Origin: Acestrorhynchus altus
Taxonomy: Eukaryota > Chordata > Actinopteri > Characiformes > Acestrorhynchidae
NCBI GenBank assembly: GCA_034509495.1
Contig: CM067514.1
Coordinates: 5,964,259 to 6,028,258, forward strand
Direction of reading: 5' to 3'
DNA: 64,000 bases
Position numbers and translations under genes: made by a program. Below, one piece after another: positions 30,343 to 43,710 of the stretch. The stretch's first letter is position 1. Every line of letters starts with the position of its first letter. A model generated the notes under the pieces. The model was given only the letters and a program-made list of their open reading frames with translations. It did no database searches and was not told the origin of the DNA.

Positions 30343-31920
30343 TGAAAAGCAGCATTGTTTATCATCCCTCTTGTTCCAAGTACGTTAAAGACTGGGTGTA
30401 AAACAGCTCCATCAGTGGACAGGAGATCATGGTGAATCACAAAAAGGTCACAGAATGTGTAGATACGTATGTAACGTGGAACATTATACACAAACATTAT
30501 AGGAGGGAGATTGGGATAGTTGGGGGATTAATATTACTTACTGCCTCCACGTGTAGGTTATATATTCATATCCTTTTTTTAAGACACTCTAGGTGCCATA
30601 GACAATGAATGGTACTGGTTCCCTTATCTATAGTTTGTACATAAATGATTCCACGTTTAATTGGTATATTTCAACAGAAGCAAATAAAAATAGAATAAAA
30701 AGTAAAAGACAGTTATTCAATATCAGCAGTTGTTTATTGGGTCGTTGATCACAACACTGTCCACTGTACAGTATCTGGTCCACTTAGTGGACTGCATTAC
30801 TGCAGCATTTCCTCTGTGCAAAAGATCATCATTTGATGCTGTGGATAAACCGTGCTGCAGTAACATTTGCTTAGTTGTACATTCATAAACGGAGCTGAAT
30901 GAAAGCAGATGAAAATAGTGGAAAACGAGGAATGTAGTAGTCACTGTTCTCCATCTCCAATACACCATTATTATAGTACAAGTAGACACATATTTAGTAA
31001 GGAAAGTGCAATTTGAATTTGGTCTATGTACAGTAATGCAGCATACACAGAAGGCACTTAACAGATCTATATACACAACTGCATATGTGGCATTGCAGGC
31101 CGGGAGGGGAAGGATCAGGGTGGGATATCTGTACATTCATAATAACACCTGATCATTTAAAAGGCTGCACAGTATAAAAATATATATTTACATACAGTTA
31201 CATACATACAGTTTCCAAAAACTCTGGTTACTTTTTCATTTATGGCCATAAAAAAACACCAACACTAAGGCTCACCTTGAAATCCATAATCTTTATAAGC
31301 AGGTACACTGTGAGTATTTGCTGTAAGCTGTTGGCCAAACTGCAGACATCAGATATAACGTTATATTGCACTCTCTTATCAAACACAGGATTCAGCAGTT
31401 CACGGATGGATCCCCCGCTGCATGTGATAAAATCATGGTCACAGACTGCAAGCTGGTTAACCACGTTACTCTCAGATCTGCATCCACAGGGACATACAAA
31501 CTACCCACACTTCGAAAAAGTGATACATTATGATTGCAAAATTATGAGGTTATTCAACCTATTTCAAGACATTTGTACTTAGAAAACCAAAAAAAAAATC
31601 AAAATAATCAAAAAATAAATGAAATAATCTTACTTTAATTTCACTCATGCCATGACTGTCAAAGTGGGATCCATGATGTGTAACCGGGGGGTCCACACTT
31701 TTTTCACGACAAACTTCAACTACCAACTAAATTTGAAGTGCAATGAGTCCGGCTTTGGTGAGCCCTGACCACAGTCTAAACTGTAGAAGAATGATCTTGT
31801 ATGATCTTGATGGAATGAACAGAGTAAATCTGAACCTGTTAATAGCTCAGCAGATTGATAAACATCACTCATCATTAGAGAAAAGCTTCTTCACCACAGA
31901 ATAAATATGATTTAGCATAA
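30343..31920. other. sequence 3' of mctp2, no separate gene
   Basis: This lies downstream of the mctp2 stop on the minus strand. Open frames here (for example 30,723-31,136 minus) have no recognisable motif. A minus-strand AATAAA occurs at 30,731-30,736, but it is about 2.2 kb from the stop, so I cannot say it ends the transcript. Confidence 0.4.
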
Positions 31921-32222
31921 ATGGGGCTGTTGCTAGGTGGTTTCTGTGGTATTGCTATTATATTGTTATGGTTGATAAGGTGTTGCTACACAGTTTCTAT
32001 GGTATTGCTTAGTGGTTGCCAGGGTGTTGCTACGCAGTTGCTATGGTATTGTGATGCTGTTGTTATGGTATTGCTTAGTGGTTGTCAGGTTGTTGCTAGA
32101 CAGTTGCTATGGTATTGCTATGTTGTTATGGTATTGCTTAGTGGTTGCTAGGGTGTTGCTGCACAGTTACTATGGTATTGCTTAGAGGTTGCTAGGGTGT
32201 TGCTACATATTTGCTATGGTAT
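31921..32222 (-). repeat. TAGCAAC-type tandem repeat array 4, inverted
   Basis: Plus-strand words TTGCTATGGTATTGCTTAGT, GGTTGCTAGGGTGTTGCTAC and related forms repeat at least five times. This is the reverse complement of the unit in arrays 1-3 and more regular than they are. Confidence 0.85.
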
Positions 32223-32891
32223 TTCAGGTTATTCTTATCATGTTGGTGTCTCAGGGCTCCTAGCATGTTATAACGTCTTACCCCATGTGGTTGGCTGGGT
32301 GTAACTAGTGCATATTTATCAATGTGACATAGGAAGCAAACTTTCATTCCAATGGAAATAAAATCTGTTGCTACACTGAAACCATCTGTCAAATCAGACT
32401 GACTACGTCAAAAACTGTGTGTGGAACTAGCTGGCAAAAATAATAAATGTCAAATATAAATTGGGAAAAATACTAATTGTTAACCATATAAAAATCTGTG
32501 GTCTGGGCATTTCTCTCACAGAAAGGGGTCTCTAGCTACAGAATTTTAAGAACCACAGAACTAGATAATAGTTAAAATAAGTACAATGTCCTGAAATAAG
32601 TGAAATATAAGACATCTTGCTTACATTCAAATAAACCTCAACTTGATATTATATAAAATTATAACCAAGGTCGACCCAGAGTCAACCCCCCCAACCAGTG
32701 GAGGTGCATTTGATTTCAAGTAGTTTAAAATAGCACTAAAAATCTTAAGAAACCAACAGAAAAAAATATTTTAAAAGAAATGTCTGAAGAACTGAAATTT
32801 GAATTTTAGTCCACCAGTGTTTAGACGAGTAAAATTAGACGTGAACATTAAACAGAGGTTTAGTGTCTGCAATAAGGGTCTTAAGATGGAT

Positions 32892-32960
32892 CTACTGGAC
32901 AGATCTCTTTTTCCTGATAGGGCTCTGGATGTGACCATTCTTCATGTTAAAGTACTGCAC
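32892..32960 (-). CDS. mctp2: mctp2 exon 22 (last), residues 862-883
   Basis: Acceptor CCACCTCTAG; the frame reads VQYFNMKNGHIQSPIRKKRS then VQ and TAG. It is too short for most ORF finders and was found from the conserved VQY start and the RKKRS end that human MCTP2 also has. The basic C-terminus is cytosolic. Confidence 0.9.
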   Translation of the reverse strand: MQYFNMKNGHIQSPIRKKRSVQ

Positions 32961-35900
32961 CTAGAGGAGTGGAGGGTGAAAAACAACCAGAGGTTAAAAA
33001 GCAGAAAGTATCAGTCGTGTGCTGAGGTTTCCCTCCAAATGTTTTTCTTAGTCTTCCAGAGTTAAACCTGGGATGAGGTATAAGGAGTCAGAGTATATAT
33101 AAAGCTTTTAAATTTACATCACCTTTCATAACAATGACCTAACCAAGTCCTAACAAGCAAATTAAGATCTGAAGCCTGAAGTTATCTGTGCTCAAATCTC
33201 TTGGGTTACACATTTTGCAAAAAAATATCATAGCAAGTGTAATACCTTTAATTATTTCCTCAAATTGTGATTATTATATATTATGAGAGGATTCATTTCT
33301 ATTTTTTTATAGGTTTCAAGTGATTTAATCATTTGAAAGGGTCTTCACTCAAGAAATAACAGATGAATAAATAAATAATAGTGGAAAATAGGAATTAGAC
33401 ACTTTCAGTAGATAAAACTTCCATAAAACAAGTAAAAAATGTGAATAATTTCAGTAGTGCATCTCAGAAAATTAGAATATAATAAAAGAAACTGTTTGGT
33501 TCATAATTTAAAATGTAAAATGGTCCTATTATATTAATTATATTTAAAATGAAATATTTCAGATCTGTTTAGTTTTAATATTGATTCTGTCTGATACATA
33601 TTTTTTCCAAACTTGAAATTAAACAGCCTAATAATTAAAGAAAGAGGAGCAACTGTAAAATGAAAAATGCTTAATAATTCACATTATTCCTAATGAATAT
33701 AACATATGATAAGTATCAGTGTTCTCTGGCTGCTGAGGGCAAGCCGCATGACCTGGAGTGCTTAAGAACTGGAACCAAATAATTCAACTCCTTGGATCAG
33801 AGTGTAGCGCATTAGACAGCTGAGCCACTCTGATCCTCTTCAATTTGACAAAGTTTCCTGATTCCACACAGCCCTGAGGAACTTGTTCTACTGCTTCATG
33901 AACTGGAATCACAGGATTCTTAACACCTTACCTTCTGAATATCTGAAGGCACTCTGGAGAGGAAATCCATCACTTCGTTGTTATCAACGGCGTACGGGTT
34001 CCGTAGCTTCTTTGTGAATTTATTAATACCTAGACGCAAAGCAGAAAATCCAGCTCATCATCACTGCAACAAAAGATCTTGACCAGCAGGGGGAGTCATT
34101 GAGCCACTATTACATTCACTGATTAATCATGCAAATGAAAAAAAAACCCAACAATTTAAAAGTGACTGAACCTAGAAGAAGCCAATATTAATTGAACTGC
34201 AGTAAGACAGTGACAGTGAATGTGGATCTTACCCCATATCAAAATGATGTAGCGTATTGGGATGAAGTATGTGATCACGGTGACAGTGATGAGAACCAGG
34301 AAGGCCAAGTTGGATAGGAATGGCACTGACCAGTTAAACGTGCTGAAAAACACAACCAAAAAACATCTACATTCAGAATGTCTCTTAGAGGACTGAGTAC
34401 CTCAAGAGAAGGTAGATTTCAAGTGTCCAAAATCACACAAAATGTTCAATCTTTCACTTTTAACACATTTCTTTACATTGTTTCAGTAATTTATGATGAA
34501 CGGACCAATCAGAATGCTCCACAATGAGCTGGAATACAATCTTTTTACACTGACTGTGATATAAGAAAAACTATTGTTAAAAATAAAATTATAATAATTC
34601 TTCATAATAATCAGTATACGTGTTGCGACTTACTTCTTTATCCTCTCAGCAAAGGATGCTATTTCCTCTAGTAGGTTCTGGACAGTGATCACAATCTCCT
34701 GGACCATGTGGATTTTGTCCATAAAGCCTTTTTTCTCAGACTCCTACATAAAATATTTATTTAGTCAATGAATTTTTATTTTATTATTTCCAAATTGGAT
34801 GTGTATTATTATAAGAGACAACTTGGACAACCTTCTCGTCGTCCTCCTCTTCATCGCCAATGTCCACACTGTCCTGAAAAGGTAAGGGTAATAAAGGTAA
34901 ACATGTGTACATTTCGAGTCTCAGTGTAACTAATGGAATAATAGAGTGACAGCTTGTCGTAAACCATTGCTGAATTGAATCCCTAAAGTATCTGCAGGAG
35001 TAGGAATGTGAAGCCATTGAGGTTACCTAAGCACTATATCAGACCAACACCTGGAACCCAAAATTGCATGGTCCTCCTTTACTTTTTTCATTCTCAAATG
35101 AAAACACTATACATAACAATGCACTAATCTTGACTAAATGTGAGTAAATTAGTTTAAACTCAGTACACTGACATTGTACTGGCATACACTGTCCGAAACA
35201 GGGCTGGGTGATATCTACAAAACTCATCTCTCAATATGCTTGAGAGAACTGGCGACATAAGATACAACACAATTAAAATCGTTATTAATTTGTTACACAC
35301 AAAAAAACACAGCCAGCTGTATATTTAAAAAGTAACCTTTAATTACAATGTTTCTATGACACAATGTGAAATAGACTACACTAGATTGTAGTGTCATCCC
35401 TCTGGAAACCAAAGCATTTGCAGCCCTTCGTAATTTGCACCCATAATAACCGGATTTTCCAGCAGGATGATGCACCAAGCCATCGGGGCCAAGTTGCCTA
35501 GAAATGGTCCTATGTAGTATTCCCACATGCACGTGACACTGTGGATCGAGGAACGTTTGCAGTCACCAGCAGCAGGCCTCCCTCCAACTCACATCTCGTT
35601 GCCATGAGTGTTCAACCTGACTCACAACACCTCACAACTTACACAGGTCTGGACGTTCCCAAGCCATCTTCTCAGGTTACTTGTTTACATACTGCTATCC
35701 CTTTTAGCATGTCAGTCTATAGACAGTGTGTATTTCTCAGATATCATATGTATTTAACTCCTCTGTGATTGGACGCACCAAATTATTCAAGCCATTATTC
35801 AGACTTAATATCTGAATATCTCCTCAATATCTGAAGGCCTCTGAAGAACATCTAAAATCCATTACTTCATTGTTATCATGCTTTTGTTTAGAACTTAAAC

Positions 35901-38900
35901 CAAAGGTTCAAAGCAAACTGAATCACTGATTTATTGCATTAGTTATCTGAGAGCCGGCTAAATGATATTCTGAATTGATGAAACCTCCCTAACCCTGCAG
36001 TTCAGTTTAAACAGATAAATCAATGGACAATCACCAAAATGCTGTCTCCAAGAATGTCCACGAGAGGAACGTCTAGGTTGCATTATATGAAGCATGCAAA
36101 AGGTCACTGCTCATCATGAGCATGCCTGTTTTTAAAAATAACAATAAAAAAATAAATGATTGCTGTAATGTGCTTTGGTCATGCCCATTTCAGCCTCCTA
36201 GAGGTCTTCAGAGGTCTTGAACTGGCTGTCAGAGATCTTCAAAGCGTACCTCACATAGCTAGCTTAAATTTGAGGTCCCAAAATGTACTAAGCATTGAGA
36301 GTTGTGATTAACAATGACAAATTTTGTAAGAAAAACCACAAACTTTGCTGTTGATGGTTAGGCTTGGGAGTGTGCGTGTGCATTTGCACATTCGTTTCAG
36401 CAATTGGTGAAACTTAAAGTAGCTGAATGCGTTCATTAAAAGGGGTGTCCACAAACATTTGGGCGTATAGGGTTTGATAAAAAACCTATAAACAGAGTGA
36501 CAATGATTGGAACTAAAACTCAACTAATAACATACTGACACTGTGCTTAACGTACGAATGATGTGCAGTTAGTTTAATTTATCACACACTTACTTTTCTT
36601 CACCTAAGTGCACTTAACTGATTACTGTGTTGACACAATAGAGGTGATTAAATTATTAAAATATTTAAATATGTTTAATACATTTGCTTAATGAGTCTCA
36701 AAACAGTACAGTTTAGAACACTTAAATGTATTTATACATATTTTTAGTAGCACCTTGGTGTATATTAAGCACCACGTACATTTTTAGTACACCGAAAACT
36801 TTTAGCACCTTCACTACATTGAGTTTTGAGTGCTAGGAAGTTTACCGAGTATACAAATGTGTACTTTTTCTCGCCTGGGTTCAGCAAAACTTCTACCCTG
36901 GAGACTTGAATGCTATGCCCCCTTTCTCAACCAATCACATGTCTTTAAACATCCTTTTTGCTGCTTTTCAGAAGAAGGGTTTTCCCCCTCCTTGTGTGTG
37001 AGAGAGTGAGAGACCATACACCCATTAAATGGTGGGCATGGACTTTAGGAATGAGCCTAATCAGATCAGTAATGGGATTAACTGTTTATTTTAGTGTTTT
37101 CCACACCCAGTGTGTCTCAGCAAAGTGCTCGTCAGTCAGTTCATTATCTGGATCAGGGTTGTTGGACATGCCGGGCAGTGGCAGTCTGACTCAGAAGCAC
37201 TGAGACAGATCAAAGGGCTCCCAGCATGTTACATTTACAGCATCTACTTGAGTGACTTATATTTGAACCAAGTTACACAGACAGGAGAAGGTAGTGTTAA
37301 GAGTTTGGGCATGTCATGTTTTAGGTTATTCCAATGTGGCATAACAGCTAAGATTGACTAAATGTTACCATCATTTACAAAATCTCTGACTGTAATGAAA
37401 CTCAGCTGCATTGAAATATTTATTCATGAAGTTCTCACCGGTTCTAGGGTGACCCTCTCGCTGGCGATCTGTAGGTAGTTCCAAACAAGCAGGAGCACCA
37501 AGAACAGGGGCAGCATGTAGAACTCCCAGTACCAGACCGTCAACAAGAAGATCTGCAGGAAGAGGCAATATCACAGATAAGGGCATGTACTCAGAGCAGT
37601 CGTGAAATATTACTGTAATCCTGGCATGGTGAGGGTGCCATTTCCTATTTTGACTAATCTCAGGCATAATTAACGTGCTTTCCTGTTTAACCTAGTCTGG
37701 TTCATAAACATCAAACTTCAAAACAGATCTTGGCTTCTGATAAAACAGAAGCCAAGGCAATAGGTTGTGAACTCTTGGGATGGCGGGTAACTCCTCTGAC
37801 TGAGGTGTTAATCGGGGTAAGACCATCTTTAGGCTATATAAAGTCTTTAGGCTCACTCTACATTCTCCTACGTTTTGAGATGATTCATCTGTAAATGGCC
37901 CTGGAGAAGAATGTCTGCCAAATGTTATAAACAAATAAACTCACTGAGCACTTTATGGGTACATGTTCAATTATTCAAATCACCTATTCATGTGACAGTT
38001 CTAGGTTTTGTGTTACACCCAGTGCTGTTTTCTGAAGCACATCGTGCTGGGTAACTGTTTTTAACCAATGAAATTCTTGGGGTTGCAATTTCATTGGTTG
38101 AAACCAGTTACCAGCTTGTCATTGGCCGAAGACTTTTGGCAGCTTGGTTGCACTGAAAATCCGAGTGTGAGAGCACGGAATGGTCTGCAAGCGACACACC
38201 GACTGTACTGGAGGAGGTTATATATGATTCGTACAAAAGCAAATTTGAGAATGAACATTTATATTCTGAATGTGAACGAACGAGTGTGGCATTATTTGTG
38301 CTCACTTTCTAAAAAATTTGCTCTCGAGATGCTAATTCACTAATGGGGTAATTCTGATTTCATTCTTTTTATTAAGAAAAAATATCACATGTAGCTTTTT
38401 AAAAATTGTTCGTTTTATATATTATTATTTTAGTTTCATGTTACATCCAGTCTAGGTTCTGTGTAATGTCCAATGTAGGTTCTGTGTTTTGTCTAGTCTA
38501 GGTTCTGTGTAATGTCCAATGTAGGTTCTGTGTTTTGTCTAGTCTAGGTTCTGTGTAATGTCCAATGTAGGTTCTGTGTTTTGTTTAGTCTAGGTTCAGT
38601 CTTATATTCCATTTATATTTTGTATGACATCCAGTCTATGTTCTGTCCCATACAGGTTCTGTGCTACAGCCAGTCTAGTTTCTGTGTGAACGCCAGTCTT
38701 GTTCCCATTTTATGTCCAATCATGTCCTGCCTAAATTCTATGTTACAACCAGGGGAGATTCTGTGACACATCCAGTCCAGATTTTGCATTCCAGTACCTG
38801 CGTTCCATGCAGTCTGTGTTCTATGTTCCCTTTGTAACATCCAGTCTAGATTTTGTGTTACCTCCAGTCTGGATTATTATATTTTGAGATTATTTTAAAA

Positions 38901-41415
38901 TCACAATGTAACCATTAAGACTCTATACCACCAGATTCTATACCAACAAGTCAAGGATATTTTTGGAGCCAAGGACTTTTTTTAAGTCACTCTGGATAAG
39001 AGCGTCAGATAACTGCCATAAAACGCCTACCATGAATGCAATGATGCTCCGCTGAACACTTTCCCACTGGAAGCAGCTCTTGATGTACTGCAGGACTTGA
39101 GTCACTGCTCTGTAGACGTTCCTCACACGAACAACGTTCCTTGTCAGGACCTAATGGAAATAAGTCATGCTGAGCTACCAAAACCGGTCATATTTCCCAG
39201 TATTAAGCAGGATCACAGTCACATTTACTTTACCTTTTTGGAAAATTTTGGATGGTCTTCAAGAAACTTCCTCTGTCTTGGGTTGAAGGTCCTGATGCTT
39301 GCTTTGATCTGAATTAGATCAGAAATAGATCAGATACAGATATAATTCAGGATATGAAAGGATTATCTATACCACATCTTCAATATGCTGACCAGTGTTT
39401 TAAATGCTAGGTGCAAATGAGGCTTACTGGATTGAAAATAACTTCAAGCTCCAGTGCTATGTTTCCTTTGGAGAAGCTCCCCAAGTCCTCTTTCTTCAAT
39501 GGGCAGGAAATCATTTGACCATTGTGTATCTGTGATAAACAGGAGAAGGTAAACTTTATTATTTTTTTAAAGGAAATTATTATTTTATGGCATAACCTCT
39601 CTGCTAGCATTGGACAAACGTACTGCAAACAGAAGTAAGTGTCCGATTGCAGGGCTATTGGAGAGGAAGACAAATGTCACCAGGAACAATAAATAATTAT
39701 AAATTGAGGCTGATATGGGCAATATTTATTGATCTACACATACAGAATTCGTGTCTCTCAGTACAGTGTCTGGTACAACGAAACATGCCGGACGTCTCAG
39801 CACGAAGTTGTAGAGGTTACTAATGGTGTCTTGTGATAATCCATGCAATGCAGCTTGAATGTTCACACTGCAGATTGTGCAGTAGGGGTGAAGTGTTGAT
39901 AGTCTGTCCAAAAGCATCCCACACATTTTCAATTGGGACAATATTTCAAATGGCACTTTCCATGGCATAGTATCTGTCTTCAAGGAGAGCACTTGAGATG
40001 GCAGCGGTTTTAGCATGTTGCAGGGCCTCAATAATGTAACATTAGGTTGTCAAAGTGCCTGTAATAAAGACTAAAGGTGATGTTACATCATATGACATGA
40101 CACAAGGACACCAGTCCAATAGCATCCCACTCATTTTCAATTTGGGAAACAGTGAATCCGGAAAGTATTCATAGCGCTTTTTGCATGTTTTGTTATGTAA
40201 CAGCTTTATTCCAAAATGGATGCATTTTTTTCCCCTCCAAAATTCTTTTTGCAGTATGATGCTACATGTTTGGCAAGTTTTGGGGAAGTTTCTCCCATTC
40301 TTCTTTGCAGAACCTCTTTGTAGAACCAGGTTCAAATCTGAGCTCTGGATGGTCCACTCAAAGACATTTACAGAGTTTTCCAAAAGCCACTCCTTTGTTA
40401 TCTTCCGAATGTGATCTAAAATTGTATTTAAACTGTTGATCTCTGCACTGACCACAGTGCCTCCACACACAGATTTGTTGGTCGTCTCCAACAAAGTTGC
40501 CACTGAAGATGGCCCACTGTTTCTGAGAGATTCCAGGAGAGTCTGACAAATGGATGATTCTTTCTGGGTGCAACTATTTGTTACATAAATTTGGCCAGAT
40601 ATGTAAATGCACGCTGGTTTTTTGACGTATAGGGAATGAATAACTGAATAAATGAAGAACAGTTTTTAGATTCTTAAAAACTTGCAGTAGATGGTTCTTT
40701 AAAATGGCCAGTTGGAACCACTTGATTGAAAAGTACTTAATGTTCCAGGGGTGTATTTTCTACTACACGACTCCCTTTTTGGCCATATCTATTCCACGGG
40801 TCACCAACCCTGTACATTCCTGCAGAGAAGGCAGATTCAACCCTAATCCACCCCACCAGATCAAACTAGGGTCTCCATTCAGACGTTCTTGATTGGCTGA
40901 ATGGTGTGTTAGACATGGGTTGGAGTTCACGAAGCCTGCAGGAAGTTAGTTCTCCGGGAACAGGGTTGGTGACCCCTGTCTATTCAAATCTATTTAAAGG
41001 CAGTTTTACATTCCCAACTTTATTCTGGCAGTTCACAGATTTTTTACAACAAATTTTCAGTTACTTACTGAAAGCACAGGAATTGCGACTTTGCCCAGGA
41101 AGTCAGGCGGCTTATCTCCATCCTCATCAAAAACAGTCACTTCCAGTATGTCATGAATATCTTTGACGGGACTGAAAACACAAATAAATCAGACTTTTCA
41201 GCAGCACATAAGTAGCCTTTCATAACACCACTTAACTGTTGATGGGAAACAATGGAGCCACTCACAGTGTAAAGACTTTATCCCACTCAGGGTTCAGTGT
41301 TTTGTATACTGTGTGAGTCTGCAGCCTGTCATTGCCCAACTCCAAAACACAGAATGGATCACTCTTCCCTACAAAGAGAAAGTTCACATGCTTGACATTA
41401 AATATGTGACATTGC

Positions 41416-41454
<39 letters not shown>

Positions 41455-43657
41455 GAGAAATCTGCAAGGGCATTTTTACCATTCAAATCTGCAGCCATGA
41501 GATCTGAAGCTCTGATCACTTTGACCTGAAGGAAACCAACATCCCTGATGTTCTTGAAGGAGTTCTTTAAACACTAAGGAGACAGACAATTAAGACACAT
41601 AGAAGATTAAGAAGGTGAACTTATAATGGGGTGACCAGAGCATTTCAGGGTGTATCAATGTTTCTAGGCTAAGAGAGTAAATTCAACCCTTAATATCAGC
41701 AGATTTAAAGTTTTTTAGAGACTCCATGATGAGCATTTGGAGGCAGAGCATAGTGAGGAGCAGCTAGGGTAGAAAGCAAAAAGCAATATCATTTTTGACT
41801 TCTCTAGAAAACAAAGTTTCTATCTCCATATATGTCAATGTCACTGTAAAGACTTTAAAGCTTTACTGCTCAGAATGCAGATAGAATCTTATGGTTCTAA
41901 GGGGACGATGTGCTGCACCTGATTCTAATTTTTCTAATTTTATTTATTTTTTTTCTGCACAAGTATATTGCATTTCTGTTTTTTTGCATTTCTATTAATT
42001 ACATTTTTGCAGATTAATGTGTTTAGTTATATCATCATCATTGCTCAATGATATTCAAATGAAGATCGAATTTGCATATATTTAAATATACTAAAAAGTT
42101 CTAATGTGTCCAAATTTATTCATCTGACTGAAAATTTTTGATAATAAAAGATTAAACATTTTTATAATTTTTCCCCAGAACAAACAGCTGTGTCTGAAGC
42201 TACTTTAGATTTGCACTGGACTGTACATAACTAATGTAGCTAGTAATGGGTAATCATCAGCCTGCCTTAAACCGTGTTAATGATTTCTCTCCAAACGATT
42301 CCTTTAATGAAGGGATAAAAGTGATTACTACGTACATATTTGTTCAGCATGTTATCTCTTTCATTTGGTTCCTCCAGTGGTGGAGCACAAAGGTCAGTGA
42401 TGGACACTCCAGTACAGGTGGTTAAAGTCATCAGGAACACCACCCTGCCTCGGCCTGGCTCCAGGGCAGATGTGAATATCTGGCACTTGTTCAGAGACAA
42501 CACAGAGATGTCTACTTCACACCTGCAAACACACACATATGTGGTCATATAGGCCCGTGAGTGCTAAAAGGAGAACCGCTAAAACACTATTTTTATCATC
42601 TCTTGTTTCATGAGAGATTAAAATCTCTAGTCCAAACCTGAACCACATGAATTCAACAGCCTCTCTTCACAACATCATTATGTGTGAAAATAAGAAATCA
42701 TTAACTATAGACTTACATTCCATAACATTCCTCATTTTTCCGACCCTCTTTAGACCAGACCCCCAGCTCCAAAAATTGTGGCCCATCGAGGAACTGGTTG
42801 AAGTCGAACTTCTCTCTCCACTGAGGGTTGGGCCGTTTGCACTGAGACTGTGAAGATGAATGTCAGGAGCATTTTTGGAAGCTTGTTTCAGGCCTAATGT
42901 AATACAACTGCCTCTGATCATACAGGAATTCATATGCAGAAGCAAAATGGGTTTTTTGGCCAAGAATAGATTTCAGGACTGGGTAGCAGTTTTCACCCCC
43001 TTGGTAGCAGCTTAAGGTCTTTTGTTCTCAACTCAAGTTCAAGATCTATACACACATGTTCTGTGATCTTTAGGTCAGTGGACCTGCTTCCGTTTGTATC
43101 TCTTCAGATAGGTCAGAGTGAATTTTATGTTTTGGATCATTATCCTGTTATAGAAGCCATCCTGTGTCCAGCTATATTTGTACCCAGAAATTGTGGGTAT
43201 TTTGAGGAATTCAATCTTCTCACCACTCCTGTAAAACTGCCAATGCCACATACAGCAAAACAAATCCCGAAACATGCTTCACAGATTGGTAAGGCGTTCT
43301 TTTCATGAAATGCTTTTTCTCCAAACACCTTCATTAACTGGGTAAGAAAGATCTATTTGAACTGCAACAGTGCACCACCTTCCTGACCTTTATGCAGGTT
43401 CTCAGCAGTAATATGAGGGTTTTGATTTGCCCGTCTTAACAGCATACTGGCAGTTCTGATATATAGCTCTATTGCAAGATGAAAACGCTTGGAATGTTAT
43501 TTCTTAGCCATTTCCTGACTTGTAGACATCTTTATTTCACATCTTGAGCTCTGTTCAGAGGAGCCCATGCTAGTTCAAGGTATGAAAAGTATGAAGTGAC
43601 AGATATGAATAGATAATTTATAAAGCTTGGGAATTTGATCCATCTGACATTTTCAAA

Positions 43658-43710
<53 letters not shown>

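Larger units (their letters stand above)
39530..41068. other. mctp2 intron 13
   Basis: It holds two elements, listed separately: a mariner-like repeat at 40,148-40,590 and the MITE at 40,795-40,978. Open frames on either strand here come from the first of these. Confidence 0.6.

Noticed and set aside
30723..31136. 137-codon frame on the minus strand
   Set aside because: It lies in the 3' flank of mctp2, has no recognisable motif and an odd, low-complexity residue mix.
35456..35505. Tc1 transposase gene
   Set aside because: Only one short motif is seen, with no flanking DDE blocks or inverted repeats, so it is noted within the intron entry only.
42841..42847. TCTCAG as the acceptor of mctp2 exon 9
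   Set aside because: It would drop two residues that the family length includes; CTTCACAG six bases upstream fits better.
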